The notes: generated by a model not told the origin, from the sequence alone. Positions 1-8,059 are shown, numbered from the stretch's first letter. The stretch: 36,526 nt of DNA from Pseudomonadota bacterium (GCA_018241125.1 JAFEEL010000029.1:1-36526), one strand, 5' to 3'. Program-made: numbers and translations.

Positions 1-583
1 CCGCGTTCACGGCAATGCGTCGATCGATGTGGTCGAACAGCACGTCGGCCGCGGTTTTCAAGGCGACGAAAAACACCATCGCCACCATGCCGCCATCCTT
101 GGGCGCCAGCACGATGGTCAGGTGCATCGGCACGATGCGCAGGTAGGGCTGGAACATCAACGTGCCCAGGTTGGGCTCGCCGGCAAGGTCGGCGGCGTGC
201 TGTGCCGCGTACGTCTTGCGCTGGGCGAGCACGAAGGAGATGCCGCAGGCGACCAGCAGCAACGTGTCGCGCAAAGAGCTGATCGGCTCAAGCCGGGCGA
301 TGAAGAGGAAGTAGCCGGCGTGGAAGAACCCGTAGTGGAAGACGAAAAAACCGGCGGTGGAGCGTTTGCCCGCCTCGGTCGCCGGTACTTGCCGGTTGTT
401 GCTGGTGAACCCGTCGGTGGTGAAGTGGTTCAGTTCGAGCATGCGCTTGCGCGCGTACCAACCGATGATGACGCTCTGGATCCAGTACGGCCACAGCAAT
501 GCGCCCAAGCCCTGATGCAACGTGATGACCACGACCAGCGTGAAGACGTTGGGAATGATGAGCTGGCGTGCCGAGGGCGTCAT
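1..583 (-). CDS. DUF6498-like integral membrane protein (3' end outside window)
   Basis: An open frame runs on the minus strand from ATG at 581-583 off the left edge, so only the first ~194 residues are visible. The start reads MTPSARQLIIPNVFTLVVVI. Hydrophobic stretches lie at about residues 8-30, 75-92, 100-118 and 155-180, so it is a polytopic inner-membrane protein. The 'ALLWPYWIQSVIIGWYARKRM' stretch (residues ~24-45) resembles the DUF6498 signature, in which a Leu/Tyr-Trp-Glu-Asn-like helix follows the first membrane segment; Glu-Asn is Gln-Ser here. The family has no known function. The family name is from memory. A stop closes the frame a few codons upstream, with only a TTG two codons before as another start. 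It lies 133 bp downstream of the PhzF-like gene on the same strand. Confidence 0.7.
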   Translation of the reverse strand, partial: MTPSARQLIIPNVFTLVVVITLHQGLGALLWPYWIQSVIIGWYARKRMLELNHFTTDGFTSNNRQVPATEAGKRSTAGFFVFHYGFFHAGYFLFIARLEPISSLRDTLLLVACGISFVLAQRKTYAAQHAADLAGEPNLGTLMFQPYLRIVPMHLTIVLAPKDGGMVAMVFFVALKTAADVLFDHIDRRIAVNA

Positions 584-716
584 CGTCAAAGCATAGCGCC
601 ACGACATCGCCGTCGGGCGCCGTGCGCCAGTAGCGACGGTACCCGGATTGCCCGGGTGCTCCGGCGCACACGCGAACCGGCGCGGATCGTGCGCACGCGC
701 CGGCAGCCGGCAGTCC

Positions 717-1613
717 TCAGGCTCCAGTCGCCGCTCTGCCGGTCGCCCAGCGCGTCGTCCCGATCACTACCGTCTGCGTGCGCCCGCCGACCCAGATCGC
801 ATCACCTTCGATGCGGATGCGGATGCGCGCATCGCGGCCCATCTCACGGCCCTGGCTGACGCGGTAGCCGCGCGCGAGCGGGCCGTCGGGTTCCTGCCAT
901 GCCAGATACGCGCCGAGCAGGCCATTGGCCGCACCCGAGGCCGGGTCTTCGACGATGCCCACGCCGGCAGGAAACGCGCGCACCACGACCTCGTAATCCG
1001 GGCCGGGGCAGCGCGCGAACGCGCACAGGCCCAGACAATCGCTGCCGCGGGCCAGCGCGAGGATGGCGGCGTGGTCGGGGTGCCAGTCGCGCAGGCCCGC
1101 TTCGCTGGCGAACTCGGCCACCCACCAGCGCCGCCCACCCTCGACGAAGGCCGGTGGCAACTTGCCCAGCGCCAGCCCGCCCAGCACATGCCGCAGCAAG
1201 GGCTCGTCCAGCCCGGTGTGCAGCACCCGCGAGGGCGGAGCCTGCACGAACAAACGTCGCGTCTGGCCTTCGCCTTCCACGCGTAACGGCAGCAATCCGG
1301 CACCGCATTCCTGGACCAGTCGCCCGCCGTGCGCGATCACACCGCCGAAATCCAGCGCCGCGTGTGCGCTGCCGATGCTCGGGTGGCCAGCAAAAGGAAT
1401 CTCGCGTGTGGGGGTGAATATGCGCAGGCGATAATCAGCCTTCGGGTCGGTCGGCGGCAGCACGAAGGTGGTTTCCACCAGATTCGTCCAGCAGGCGAAC
1501 CCCTGCATGGCCGCGCTGTCCCAGCCCTCGGCGCCGAGCACCACGCCCAGCGGGTTGCCGCCGCCGATGTGGTCGGCGAACACGTCCAGTTGCAGATATA
1601 CGGGGTCGGTCAT
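717..1613 (-). CDS. PhzF family isomerase/epimerase
   Basis: A 298-residue protein of the PhzF/YddE (diaminopimelate epimerase-fold) family, which catalyses proton-shift isomerisations. The physiological substrate of most members is unknown. Visible hallmarks are the N-terminal 'LDVF', 'GGGNPLGVV' near residues 17-25, the catalytic Glu47 in 'TNLVETTFV', 'FTPTREIPFAGHPSIGSA' near residue 65-83, and 'DPASGAANG' in the C-terminal half, matching the usual DPATGSAN. Length is normal. An AAGGA ribosome-binding sequence lies about 10 bp upstream of the ATG. No other phenazine gene is nearby, so a housekeeping or detoxifying isomerase is more likely than phenazine biosynthesis. The rhomboid gene is divergent, with 170 bp between the two starts. 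Confidence 0.9.
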   Translation of the reverse strand: MTDPVYLQLDVFADHIGGGNPLGVVLGAEGWDSAAMQGFACWTNLVETTFVLPPTDPKADYRLRIFTPTREIPFAGHPSIGSAHAALDFGGVIAHGGRLVQECGAGLLPLRVEGEGQTRRLFVQAPPSRVLHTGLDEPLLRHVLGGLALGKLPPAFVEGGRRWWVAEFASEAGLRDWHPDHAAILALARGSDCLGLCAFARCPGPDYEVVVRAFPAGVGIVEDPASGAANGLLGAYLAWQEPDGPLARGYRVSQGREMGRDARIRIRIEGDAIWVGGRTQTVVIGTTRWATGRAATGA

Positions 1614-1783
1614 CGCGGCAGGTTCCTTGCAGGCGCACAGCCTGCCAGAAATCCGCGCCGGACGGGCTGCGTGTAGGATGCGCGCATGAGCGCTTGTGCA
1701 GTGAAGGCATGAAGCCCGCGCGGCGGGTGTGCGAATGCGCCGCAGCGTGCGCGCTGATGGCGCTGGCGAACGGGGCCTGAGCG

Positions 1784-2410
1784 ATGGATGCGCCGGTGTC
1801 CACGCTGGTCTTGATCGGCATCACCTGCCTGATCTCATTGGTGGCGATGGGCAACCACAAGCTGCTGGCCGGATTGATCTTCTGGCCGCCGGCGATCGTC
1901 CGCGATCGCCAGTGGTGGCGGTTGCTGAGCTACGGCTTCGTGCATGCCGACGGCATGCATCTGCTGTTCAACATGTTCACCTTGTACTTTTTCGGCCGCG
2001 CGATGGAGGGCTTCGTCAACGCCCATCTGGGCGATTGGGGATTCGCCTTTTTCTACCTGTCGGCGCTGGTGGCATCGATCCTGCCAACCTTCCTGCGCCA
2101 TCGCGAAGACCCCAAGTACCTTGCACTGGGTGCCTCCGGCGCGGTATTGGCGGTGCTGTTTTCCTTCATCTTGCTCAAGCCGTGGGCGCTGATCATCGTG
2201 TTCGTTGTGCCGATGCCGGCGATCGTCTACGCCGCGCTGTTTCTGGGCTATTCGATCTGGATGGATCGACGCGGCGCGAAAGATGATCGCACCAATCACG
2301 GCGCGCACCTGGCCGGGGCGATCTACGGGGTGCTGTTCACGGTGCTGATGGAGCCGCGTGTCGTGGGTTACTTTCTGGGCCAGCTCGCGCATCCGAGTCT
2401 GGGCTATTGA
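1784..2410 (+). CDS. Rhomboid family intramembrane serine protease
   Basis: A 208-residue polytopic membrane protein that would cleave substrate helices within the inner membrane. The rhomboid hallmarks are present: 'HLLFN' (His59 and Asn63, the oxyanion HxxxN motif), catalytic Ser118 in 'LGASGA', and catalytic His175 in 'NHGAHLAGAIYG'. About six membrane segments are predicted (roughly residues 5-23, 48-72, 87-103, 114-131, 134-157 and 173-195). A stop codon lies two codons before this ATG, so no longer start is possible; the ribosome-binding sequence is weak. The gene ends at 2410 before a GC-rich palindrome. Substrate unknown. Confidence 0.9.
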   Translation: MDAPVSTLVLIGITCLISLVAMGNHKLLAGLIFWPPAIVRDRQWWRLLSYGFVHADGMHLLFNMFTLYFFGRAMEGFVNAHLGDWGFAFFYLSALVASILPTFLRHREDPKYLALGASGAVLAVLFSFILLKPWALIIVFVVPMPAIVYAALFLGYSIWMDRRGAKDDRTNHGAHLAGAIYGVLFTVLMEPRVVGYFLGQLAHPSLGY

Positions 2411-2416
2411 GCGTTT

Positions 2417-2453
2417 GCGCGCCCGCGGGCGCGCCCGCATGCGATGATGCGGG
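2417..2453. terminator. Two GC-rich palindromes between rhomboid and diguanylate cyclase genes
   Basis: Positions 2417-2434 form a perfect 18-nt palindrome (GCGCGCCCGCGGGCGCGC). It is followed by a second stem, CCCGCAT/ATGCGGG (2434-2440 with 2447-2453). There is no T tract, so intrinsic termination is uncertain. They could instead be REP-like or mRNA-processing structures. Confidence 0.3.
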
Positions 2454-2486
2454 CATGCCCATGATCTTGCCGGCGGAGAAGTGCTG

Positions 2487-4202
2487 ATGTGCGGGGCGGC
2501 GCTGCGTGCGTGGAGTCTGCGCGCGGCGTTGCTGTTCGCCTGCGCAATGGCGATGCTGGTGGCGGATGCTGCCACGTTGCGCGGCTATTGGCGGCCGGTG
2601 CACGCAGGCGACACGCCGGCGGCGATGCGCGCGGTGCCCGAACATGCGGCCGGTACGCGCTTCGATCCGGCGCGCCTGAGCCTGATGCCGGTCACCGGCA
2701 ATGGCACCTGGGTGTGGCTGTGGGTCGAGGCGCCCGCGGCGGGCGCGAACGGGCCGTGGGTGCTGCAAGTGCCCGAGTCGGGCTTGCTGCAGGTGGTGTA
2801 CTTCCCGTCAGACGGTACCGCTGCGACCGCGGCGCGATTGCTGGCGCCCGATGGAAGTTGGCGTGGCCACGGCAGCCTTGGATTCCCCATTGCACAGGTC
2901 GATGCGTCGGCACCCTTGTTGCTGCGACTGGAACCAGGAAGCGGCATCGCGCCGCCACTGCGTTTCACGTTGCACGGCGCCGATGCGTTCGCGCGCGAGG
3001 ACGCTCGCTGGCTGGCGGTGGCAAGTGCCAGCTTGGCGATCATGGCGGCAATGGCGCTGATGGCGCTGTTGTTCGCCGTCGAACTGCGCGATGCGGCCTT
3101 CGTCTGGTATGCGCTGTACGTGCTGGCCTACGCCATGACCCTGGCCATCCAGAATGGGTACGTGGCGCAACCGCTGGGGTGGACGGCGGTGGCCGCGCAT
3201 CCGAGTGGATGGGGTCGTCTGGCAGTCGCCGTTTCGGTGCTGTCGGCAACCCAGTTCCTCGCTTATTTCGCCGATCTGCGCCGCTATGCGCGGCGGTTGC
3301 GCGTGGTGGTGCTTGCGGTCGGCATCGCCACCGCTGTGGCGATGGCTTTGGGTAGCCTGCCAGTGCCGGCGCTGGCGCGGCTGGCTGGAAGTTTGATCAA
3401 TCCGCTGTTGATCCTCGGTGGGCCGGTGATCTTGCTGGCCAGCGTCGTCGCGCTCTGGCGGGGCTCGCGCTACGCCGGGATATTCCTGCTCGGCTGGGCG
3501 CCGTTGTTGGCGGTCACCGTGCTCGGCAGCCTGCAAGTATTCGGTTTGCTGGCGGGCTGGACGTGGCTGGGTGAGGCGAGCTTCGTCGCCGGCGCCTACG
3601 AGGCGCTGGTGCTGTCGTTGGGGTTGGCGGATCGTTCGTTGGCGCTGCGTCACGACCGCGACATCGCCAGGGCGCAGGCAGAAACCGATGTATTGACCGG
3701 CGTGTTCAATCGCCGTGGCCTGGGTCGACGCATCGAGGCACTGGTGGCCGGTGCCCACCGGCAGCGGCAGCCGCTGAGCGTGCTGTTTCTCGATCTGGAT
3801 CGATTCAAGTTGCTCAATGATCGCCAAGGCCATCTGGCCGGCGATGCGGCGTTGCTCGCCGTTGCGCGCTTGGTGCGCGCCGACATGCGCACGCACGATC
3901 TGCTCGGACGCTACGGCGGCGAGGAATTCGTGGCCGTGCTGCCGCGTTGCGATGCGCCCGCCGCCCGGATCCTCGCTGAGCGCATCTGCGCGCACTTGCG
4001 CGCACAGGCGATCGCGGTGACCGCCGCCGACGATGTGCTCACGGTCAGCATCGGTGTCGCCAGCCTGCTGGCGGGCGAAGGATCGACCGCGCTGGTGGCG
4101 CGGGCAGACGCGGCGATGTACGCGGCCAAGCGCGCCGGGGGCGATCGCGTCGAAACGGCAGCGGCAAGCGCCAAGTCAGCTGGGCATGCGCAACTGGCAT
4201 GA
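2487..4202 (+). CDS. Membrane diguanylate cyclase with 7TMR-DISM-like sensor and GGEEF domain
   Basis: A 571-residue protein that would make cyclic di-GMP from two GTP. In order: a signal segment (about 1-28); a periplasmic beta-rich 7TMR-DISM extracellular-type domain (about 29-175, with 'RGYWRPV' and 'LLRLEPGSG'); seven or so membrane helices (about 180-390); and a cytoplasmic GGDEF domain (about 402-560). The active-site motif GGEEF is at residues 477-481, and an RxxD inhibitory site (R-T-H-D, 468-471) precedes it by five residues, so product inhibition is expected. The DLDRFK motif is intact. A GTG two codons upstream is possible, but GGAGAA at 2475-2480 is spaced correctly only for the ATG at 2487. 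No EAL domain. The sensed ligand is not predictable. Confidence 0.9.
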   Translation: MCGAALRAWSLRAALLFACAMAMLVADAATLRGYWRPVHAGDTPAAMRAVPEHAAGTRFDPARLSLMPVTGNGTWVWLWVEAPAAGANGPWVLQVPESGLLQVVYFPSDGTAATAARLLAPDGSWRGHGSLGFPIAQVDASAPLLLRLEPGSGIAPPLRFTLHGADAFAREDARWLAVASASLAIMAAMALMALLFAVELRDAAFVWYALYVLAYAMTLAIQNGYVAQPLGWTAVAAHPSGWGRLAVAVSVLSATQFLAYFADLRRYARRLRVVVLAVGIATAVAMALGSLPVPALARLAGSLINPLLILGGPVILLASVVALWRGSRYAGIFLLGWAPLLAVTVLGSLQVFGLLAGWTWLGEASFVAGAYEALVLSLGLADRSLALRHDRDIARAQAETDVLTGVFNRRGLGRRIEALVAGAHRQRQPLSVLFLDLDRFKLLNDRQGHLAGDAALLAVARLVRADMRTHDLLGRYGGEEFVAVLPRCDAPAARILAERICAHLRAQAIAVTAADDVLTVSIGVASLLAGEGSTALVARADAAMYAAKRAGGDRVETAAASAKSAGHAQLA

Positions 4203-4235
4203 CTTTGCACGCCGGAACTGTCAGCATGCGCGCCC

Positions 4236-4949
4236 ATGCGCCTGAACAAGCACATCGCCGGAACCGGGTTCTGCTCGCGCCGTGAAGCCGACCGCCTGAT
4301 CGGCGAAGGCCGGGTGACCGTCAACGGCCAGCGTGCCGGCACCGGCGCGCAAGTGGAAGAAGGCGACGACGTGCGCGTGGATGGCCGCGAGCTGCGTGCG
4401 CGCACGGCCAAGCCCGGTGCCCGCAAGCACGTCTACATTGCGCTCAACAAGCCGGTCGGCATCACCTGCACCACCGAGAGCGCGGTCAAGGGCAACATCG
4501 TGGACTTCGTCGGCCACGAGCAGCGCATCTTCCCGATCGGCCGGCTGGACAAGGATTCCGAAGGCCTGATCCTGCTCACCAGCAACGGCGACATCGTCAA
4601 CGTGATCTTGCGCGCCGAGAACAAGCTGGAAAAGGAATATCTGGTGGCGGTGAACCATCCGGTCACGCCGGAGTTCCTGCGCGGCATGGCCCGTGGCGTG
4701 CCGGTGCATGGGCAGATGACCCTGCCGTGCCGGACCGGCAAACTCGGCAGCCAGGGTTTCCGCATCGTGCTGGTGCAAGGCTTGAACCGGCAGATTCGCC
4801 TGATGGCCGCGCACTTCGGCCTGCGCGTGAAACAGTTGCTGCGTGTGCGCATCGGCAACGTCAAGCTCGGCCACCTCAAGCCCGGCCAGTGGCGCAATCT
4901 CACCGACGCCGAGCTGGGCGGTTTGCTGCCCGAGGGCATGGAGTGGTGA
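4236..4949 (+). CDS. rluF: 23S rRNA pseudouridine synthase, RluF-like
   Basis: A 237-residue RsuA/RluF-family enzyme that isomerises a uridine in 23S rRNA (U2604 in Escherichia coli for RluF). An S4 RNA-binding domain occupies residues 1-60 ('RLNKHIAGTGFCSRREADRL'). The catalytic domain follows, with 'ALNKPVGITCT' at 69-79, catalytic Asp105 in 'GRLDKDSEGL', and the C-terminal 'NRQIRLMAAHFG' motif. RluF is favoured over RluB and RluE by the 'KPVGITCTTE' opening and the length, but the exact target base is inference. No strong ribosome-binding sequence precedes the ATG. The stop overlaps the ribosome-binding region of the next gene, so the two are probably cotranscribed. Confidence 0.88.
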   Translation: MRLNKHIAGTGFCSRREADRLIGEGRVTVNGQRAGTGAQVEEGDDVRVDGRELRARTAKPGARKHVYIALNKPVGITCTTESAVKGNIVDFVGHEQRIFPIGRLDKDSEGLILLTSNGDIVNVILRAENKLEKEYLVAVNHPVTPEFLRGMARGVPVHGQMTLPCRTGKLGSQGFRIVLVQGLNRQIRLMAAHFGLRVKQLLRVRIGNVKLGHLKPGQWRNLTDAELGGLLPEGMEW

Positions 4950-4956
4950 GGTCGTG

Positions 4957-5238
4957 ATGGATCTGGCGATCAGCGATGACGCAGCGCGCGGACGCCTGCA
5001 AACCATCGTCGATGGCCAGCATTGCGTGCTCGACTACCGTGTCGATGGCGGTGTGCTGGCGATCGTGCACACCGGCGTGCCCAGCCAAGTCGGCGGGCGT
5101 GGCATCGCCGCGGCGCTGGTGCAACGCGCGTTCGAGATCGCGCGTGCGCGCAAGCTGAAGGTCGATCCGGTGTGCGCCTATGCCGCGGTGTGGCTGCGCC
5201 GGCATCCGCAGTTCGCGCAGATGGCGGTGGGTGGTTGA
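4957..5238 (+). CDS. Small GNAT-like N-acetyltransferase (YjdJ/NATD1 type)
   Basis: A 93-residue protein of the minimal GNAT subfamily (Acetyltransf_CG type). It shows 'LDYRVDGGVLAIVHTGVPSQ', the acetyl-CoA-binding loop 'VGGRGIAAALVQ' and the terminal 'VDPVCAYAAVWLRRHPQF', which are the usual conserved blocks. Substrates of the family are poorly known. GAGG at 4948-4951 overlaps the end of the rluF-like gene and is spaced 5 bp from this ATG, indicating translational coupling. A GTG immediately before the ATG is an alternative start. Confidence 0.85.
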   Translation: MDLAISDDAARGRLQTIVDGQHCVLDYRVDGGVLAIVHTGVPSQVGGRGIAAALVQRAFEIARARKLKVDPVCAYAAVWLRRHPQFAQMAVGG

Positions 5239-5274
5239 GGTTGCGGGTCGTGCGGAGTTGATGCCGTGACCCAC

Positions 5275-5512
5275 GCGCCCGCGGCGCGGGCGCGTGGGTG
5301 GTTTCACGACGAGGCACTGGATGACCAGCCTTCGGCTGTTGAGAAGCGCTTCCCGCCTGCGCGGGGATGACGTCGTGACCCAAGCGCCCGCTGCGCGGGC
5401 GCGTGGGTGGTTTCACGACGAGGCACTGGATGACCAGCCTTCGGCTGTTGAGAAGCGCTTCCCGCCTGCGCGGGGATGACGTCGTGACCAAGGCGCCCGC
5501 TGCGCGGGCGCG
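5275..5512. repeat. 109-bp tandem repeat with palindromic ends
   Basis: Two near-identical 109-bp units (5275-5383 and 5384-5492) are followed by a third copy of the first 20 bp (5493-5512). Each unit opens with the palindrome GCGCCCGC-nn-GCGGGCGC, continues with 'GTGGTTTCACGACGAGGCAC', then a block read on the other strand as TTCTCAACAGCCGAAGGCTG, and ends in CCTGCGCGGGGATGACGTCG. Related blocks occur at 10518-10546 and 29876-29902. It lies between convergent genes (4957-5238 and 5521-5622), so the hairpins may also end transcription. No convincing gene is contained. Confidence 0.9.
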
Positions 5513-5520
5513 TCACGGCG

Positions 5521-5622
5521 TCATTTCGCGGCTTTCTTGGCCGCCTTGGCGGCGCGCTTTTCCTTGAGCGACTTCTCGGGTTTCTTCTTGTCTTCCTTCT
5601 TCTTGTCCAGACCCTTCGACAT
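5521..5622 (-). CDS. Small lysine-rich protein (33 residues)
   Basis: A short frame read on the minus strand: it starts MSKGLDKKKEDKKKPEKSLK and ends in an Ala/Lys-rich tail (KRAAKAAKKAAK). About 45 percent of residues are lysine and the protein is strongly basic. Similar 30-40-residue proteins opening with 'MSKG.DSKK' and closing with 'KEKRA.K.AKK' are common in proteobacterial genomes as hypothetical proteins (from memory), which supports it as a real gene. GAGG lies 9 bp before this ATG. Another in-frame ATG three codons upstream has no room for a ribosome-binding site. A nucleic-acid-binding role is conceivable from charge only. Confidence 0.65.
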   Translation of the reverse strand: MSKGLDKKKEDKKKPEKSLKEKRAAKAAKKAAK

Positions 5623-5737
5623 GGCAGGCATCCTCGTGGGGTGAAGTGGTGCGAGGCCGGGGCGGCATCGCGGTGCTATTCATACACCAAAACGATGGCG
5701 TTGTTCATCTCCGGCCGCCAAGCCGGTGTCCCGTCCC

Positions 5738-6592
5738 TCACTCGATCTGCGCCTTGGCGTGTTCTTGATCGAGCCGTTCCATCGCATCGAGCGCCTTGAG
5801 CTTGCCGGCTTTCTCATACTCGTCGGCGGCGGCATCCTCGCCCTTGCTGCCCTTGAGCAGCAACAGCACGTTGGCGCGCTCGACGTGGGCGATGGGCGAG
5901 TTGGGGGTGAGCTTGAGCGCGGTCTTGATGTGGGCGTCAGCCTGATCGGCCTTGGCGCCGTAGGTCAGCCCGCCGATCAGGGCGCCGACCTTGTTGATGA
6001 CCTCGGCGTGGAACACCGCCAGCGCCAGATGCGCTTCGGCGTGCTTGGGTGCGAGCTTGATGGTGGTGTCCAGCGCGGCCTTGACCTTGTTCGCCAGCCC
6101 CATCGTCAGCGCCTTGCCGATGCTGATGCCCTGGCTGTAGCGGCCCAGTGCGAAGGCCTTGCGGTAATGCGAGTTGGCCTCGTCGGGAAGGGCGGCGATG
6201 GCGGCATCGGCCAGCTCGCCGGCCTTCTCGAAGCGCTTGAGCTTCTCCGCCGCGTCGGTGACCAGGTAGGTGGCGTGGATGCCCAGCGCCTTGATCGCGA
6301 CCGACGCGCCCAGCGGGCCGAGCGCCTCGCCGAGCACGAAGGCGTCGTGGAAATCGCCGCGATGGAAAGCGCGCCAGGCCTCTTGCAAGGTTTCCGAGAG
6401 CTTGGCCGCATCCAGACCCTTGGGCGCCTTGGGCGCGGCCTTGAGCAAGGCGGTGGCGCGCTTGGCATCCGGGAACGGCTCGCAGTCGCCGGCGTGCAGC
6501 GCCGCCCACGCCGTCTTCAACTTGTCGCCGGTGTAGTCGTAACTCTTGGCGGCGTGCGGGAATGCGGCCCAGGAAGCGGACTTGGCGGCCAT
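5738..6592 (-). CDS. Tetratricopeptide-repeat-like protein of unknown function
   Basis: A 284-residue soluble protein, all-helical in appearance, starting MAAKSASWAAFPHAAKSYDY. Its helical pairs have TPR character, for example 'AGELADAAIAALPDEANSHYRKAFALGRY' and 'ADAHIKTALKLTPNSPIAHV'. The N-terminal 'WAAFPH..K.Y.Y' block and 'AW.ALH.GD.EPFPD' recur in uncharacterised proteobacterial TPR proteins (from memory). No signal peptide. The frame stays open upstream to 6748, but an AAGGAGA ribosome-binding sequence at 6598-6604 fixes the ATG at 6590-6592. It is divergent from the phasin-like gene at 6769. Probably a scaffold or partner-binding protein; partners unknown. Confidence 0.8.
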   Translation of the reverse strand: MAAKSASWAAFPHAAKSYDYTGDKLKTAWAALHAGDCEPFPDAKRATALLKAAPKAPKGLDAAKLSETLQEAWRAFHRGDFHDAFVLGEALGPLGASVAIKALGIHATYLVTDAAEKLKRFEKAGELADAAIAALPDEANSHYRKAFALGRYSQGISIGKALTMGLANKVKAALDTTIKLAPKHAEAHLALAVFHAEVINKVGALIGGLTYGAKADQADAHIKTALKLTPNSPIAHVERANVLLLLKGSKGEDAAADEYEKAGKLKALDAMERLDQEHAKAQIE

Positions 6593-6768
6593 CGCGATCT
6601 CCTTGAGGAAAGATGTGGCGAGCATGTCGCCGGAATGCGCCGAAGGCAAGCGCGAAAACTCCATAGTCCAACGTGCAGGGCTAGTGCCAATGCTCAAACG
6701 CTTGTTCGGATACTGGCGTCCGTCGGAGCCGACCTCCGCGCTTGTCAACTTCCATCACGAGGTGAACC

Positions 6769-7203
6769 ATGAGCACGAACATCGACACTGCCGCAACTGC
6801 AACCATCCGTCCGGGCGCGCGCGAAGTGCTGCTGGCTGGCATCGGCGCGGTTTCGCTGATCCGCAAGAACGCCACCGGCGCGGTCAAGGAAGCCGTCGCC
6901 ATCGCCGGACGTGCGCCCAAGGCCGCCGGCATCGCCATCGAGGGCATCGGCGAGCAGGGCCGCTTCTATCGTGAACGCATGACCGCGCGCGCCAGCGTGC
7001 TGGGTCAGCGCGCCGTCACGGCCGCCGGTGAGTGGTCCACCCACATGCAATCGCGCCTGCAACCGGTGCTGGGCACGCTCGACGGGCTGACCGCGCGCTT
7101 CGGACTGCGCCTGGTCAAGACCACGGCCAAGCGCACGGGTGCCAAGCGCGCACGCAAAACCGTTCGCGTCGCGGCCAAGCGCAAGGCGCGCAAGGCGGCG
7201 TGA
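6769..7203 (+). CDS. Phasin-like protein with basic histone-like tail
   Basis: A 144-residue protein. Residues ~15-100 form amphipathic helices typical of the phasin/poly-granule-associated family ('AREVLLAGIGAVSLIRKN', 'REAV'-like heptads), which coat polyhydroxyalkanoate or neutral lipid inclusions. The last ~35 residues are extremely rich in Lys, Arg and Ala (KRTGAKRARKTVRVAAKRKA), like the nucleoid-binding tail of Pseudomonas PhaF. GAGGTGA just upstream of the ATG gives a strong ribosome-binding site. A second member lies at 10893-11456 and a PhaD-like regulator at 7387-8013, which supports the assignment. Association with granules and DNA is inference. Confidence 0.75.
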   Translation: MSTNIDTAATATIRPGAREVLLAGIGAVSLIRKNATGAVKEAVAIAGRAPKAAGIAIEGIGEQGRFYRERMTARASVLGQRAVTAAGEWSTHMQSRLQPVLGTLDGLTARFGLRLVKTTAKRTGAKRARKTVRVAAKRKARKAA

Positions 7204-7256
7204 ATCACTGCGGCAGCTCTCCCGCAAAAAGATAGATGGCACGCGGCATCGTCATT

Positions 7257-7298
7257 GCATTGGTAGGATGGGTCGAGCGAATGCGAGACCCATCATTT
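7257..7298. repeat. Short dispersed palindromic repeat
   Basis: The sequence contains GATGGGTC (7268-7275) paired with GACCCATC (7287-7294) around a GAGCGAATGCGA loop. This is a variant of the 'GTAGGATGGGT...ACCCATCA' intergenic repeat seen in many proteobacteria (from memory). It lies in the 183-bp convergent gap between the phasin and TetR genes and may act as a bidirectional transcription stop. Nothing else is seen in that gap. Confidence 0.6.
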
Positions 7299-7386
7299 CG
7301 CTGGACGGTCGCGCATGCGAGAGCGCAATCCGTGATGTGCGAAAGCGCCGTGAACCTGCCGGCTTGGCAGCATGCCGGCACTGCCC

Positions 7387-8013
7387 TCACTGCGCGTAGG
7401 CGCGGGTGAGGTTGTGCAGGTGCAGGCGCTCGGCGTCACGCAGGAACGGCGCGATCAGCATCATCACCTGCACGATGCCCTGGCGGATCGCGGCGTTCTC
7501 GTCGCGGTCGCCGCGCACGCTGGCGTAGTTCAGCCAGAACGTGGCGATCAGCAGGATGTTGGTGGCGGTGGCGTCGATCTCGGCCGCCGAGGCGCGCATC
7601 GCGCCGTTGCGCACCAGCCCGCGCATCACCTTGCTGGCGTTCTCGGCGGCGCGCTTGAGGATGCGCGCGAAGCGCAGGCGCAAGCTGCGATTGCGGCTGA
7701 GGATGTCGACGATGTCGCGGTACAGGAAGCGGTATTCGGAGATGCACTCGAACACCAGGTGCAGTTGCAGCCACACGTCCTCGAGTTCGGGCAGGCGGTC
7801 TTCCGGGGCCGCCAGCGCGGTGTCCATGCGCTCCTCGAAGCGCACGAAAATCTGCTCGATGATGTCGTCCTTGTTGCGGAAGTGGTAGTACAGGTTGCCC
7901 GGGCTGATCTCCAGCTCATCGGCGATGTGGTTGGTGGTGACGTTCGGCTCGCCCTGCGCGTTGAACAGCGCAAGGCTGGCGTCGAGAATACGCTGCTTGG
8001 TCTGGCGGGCCAT
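7387..8013 (-). CDS. phaD: TetR-family regulator, PhaD-like
   Basis: A 208-residue regulator. The N-terminal helix-turn-helix spans residues ~8-55 ('TKQRILDASLALFNAQGEPN', then 'TTNHIADELEISPGNLYYHF'). The C-terminal ligand domain contains 'YRFLYRDIVDILSRN' and ends 'IVQVMMLIAPFL'. These blocks closely recall Pseudomonas PhaD, the acyl-CoA-responsive regulator of phasin and PHA genes. The surrounding acyl-CoA-binding protein, acyl-CoA reductase and phasin genes fit that role. Whether it activates or represses, and the effector, cannot be read from sequence. It is 46 bp downstream of the acyl-CoA-binding protein gene on the same strand, so the two are likely cotranscribed. Confidence 0.8.
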   Translation of the reverse strand: MARQTKQRILDASLALFNAQGEPNVTTNHIADELEISPGNLYYHFRNKDDIIEQIFVRFEERMDTALAAPEDRLPELEDVWLQLHLVFECISEYRFLYRDIVDILSRNRSLRLRFARILKRAAENASKVMRGLVRNGAMRASAAEIDATATNILLIATFWLNYASVRGDRDENAAIRQGIVQVMMLIAPFLRDAERLHLHNLTRAYAQ

Positions 8014-8059
8014 GCGGGTCGGTCGCGGCGGGACGGGCGGGCAGTCCGCCGCGCGTGCT

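Noticed and set aside
29-859. 276-codon plus-strand open frame at the left edge
   Set aside because: Shadow of the partial membrane protein and of the PhzF-like gene on the minus strand; translation is His/Arg-rich with no recognisable domain.
2481-2486. GTG start for the diguanylate cyclase
   Set aside because: The GGAGAA ribosome-binding sequence directly abuts this GTG; it is correctly spaced only for the ATG at 2487.
5275-5512. Possible CRISPR array
   Set aside because: Repeat period is 109 bp with near-identical spacers, only two full units and no cas genes; it is a tandem duplication.
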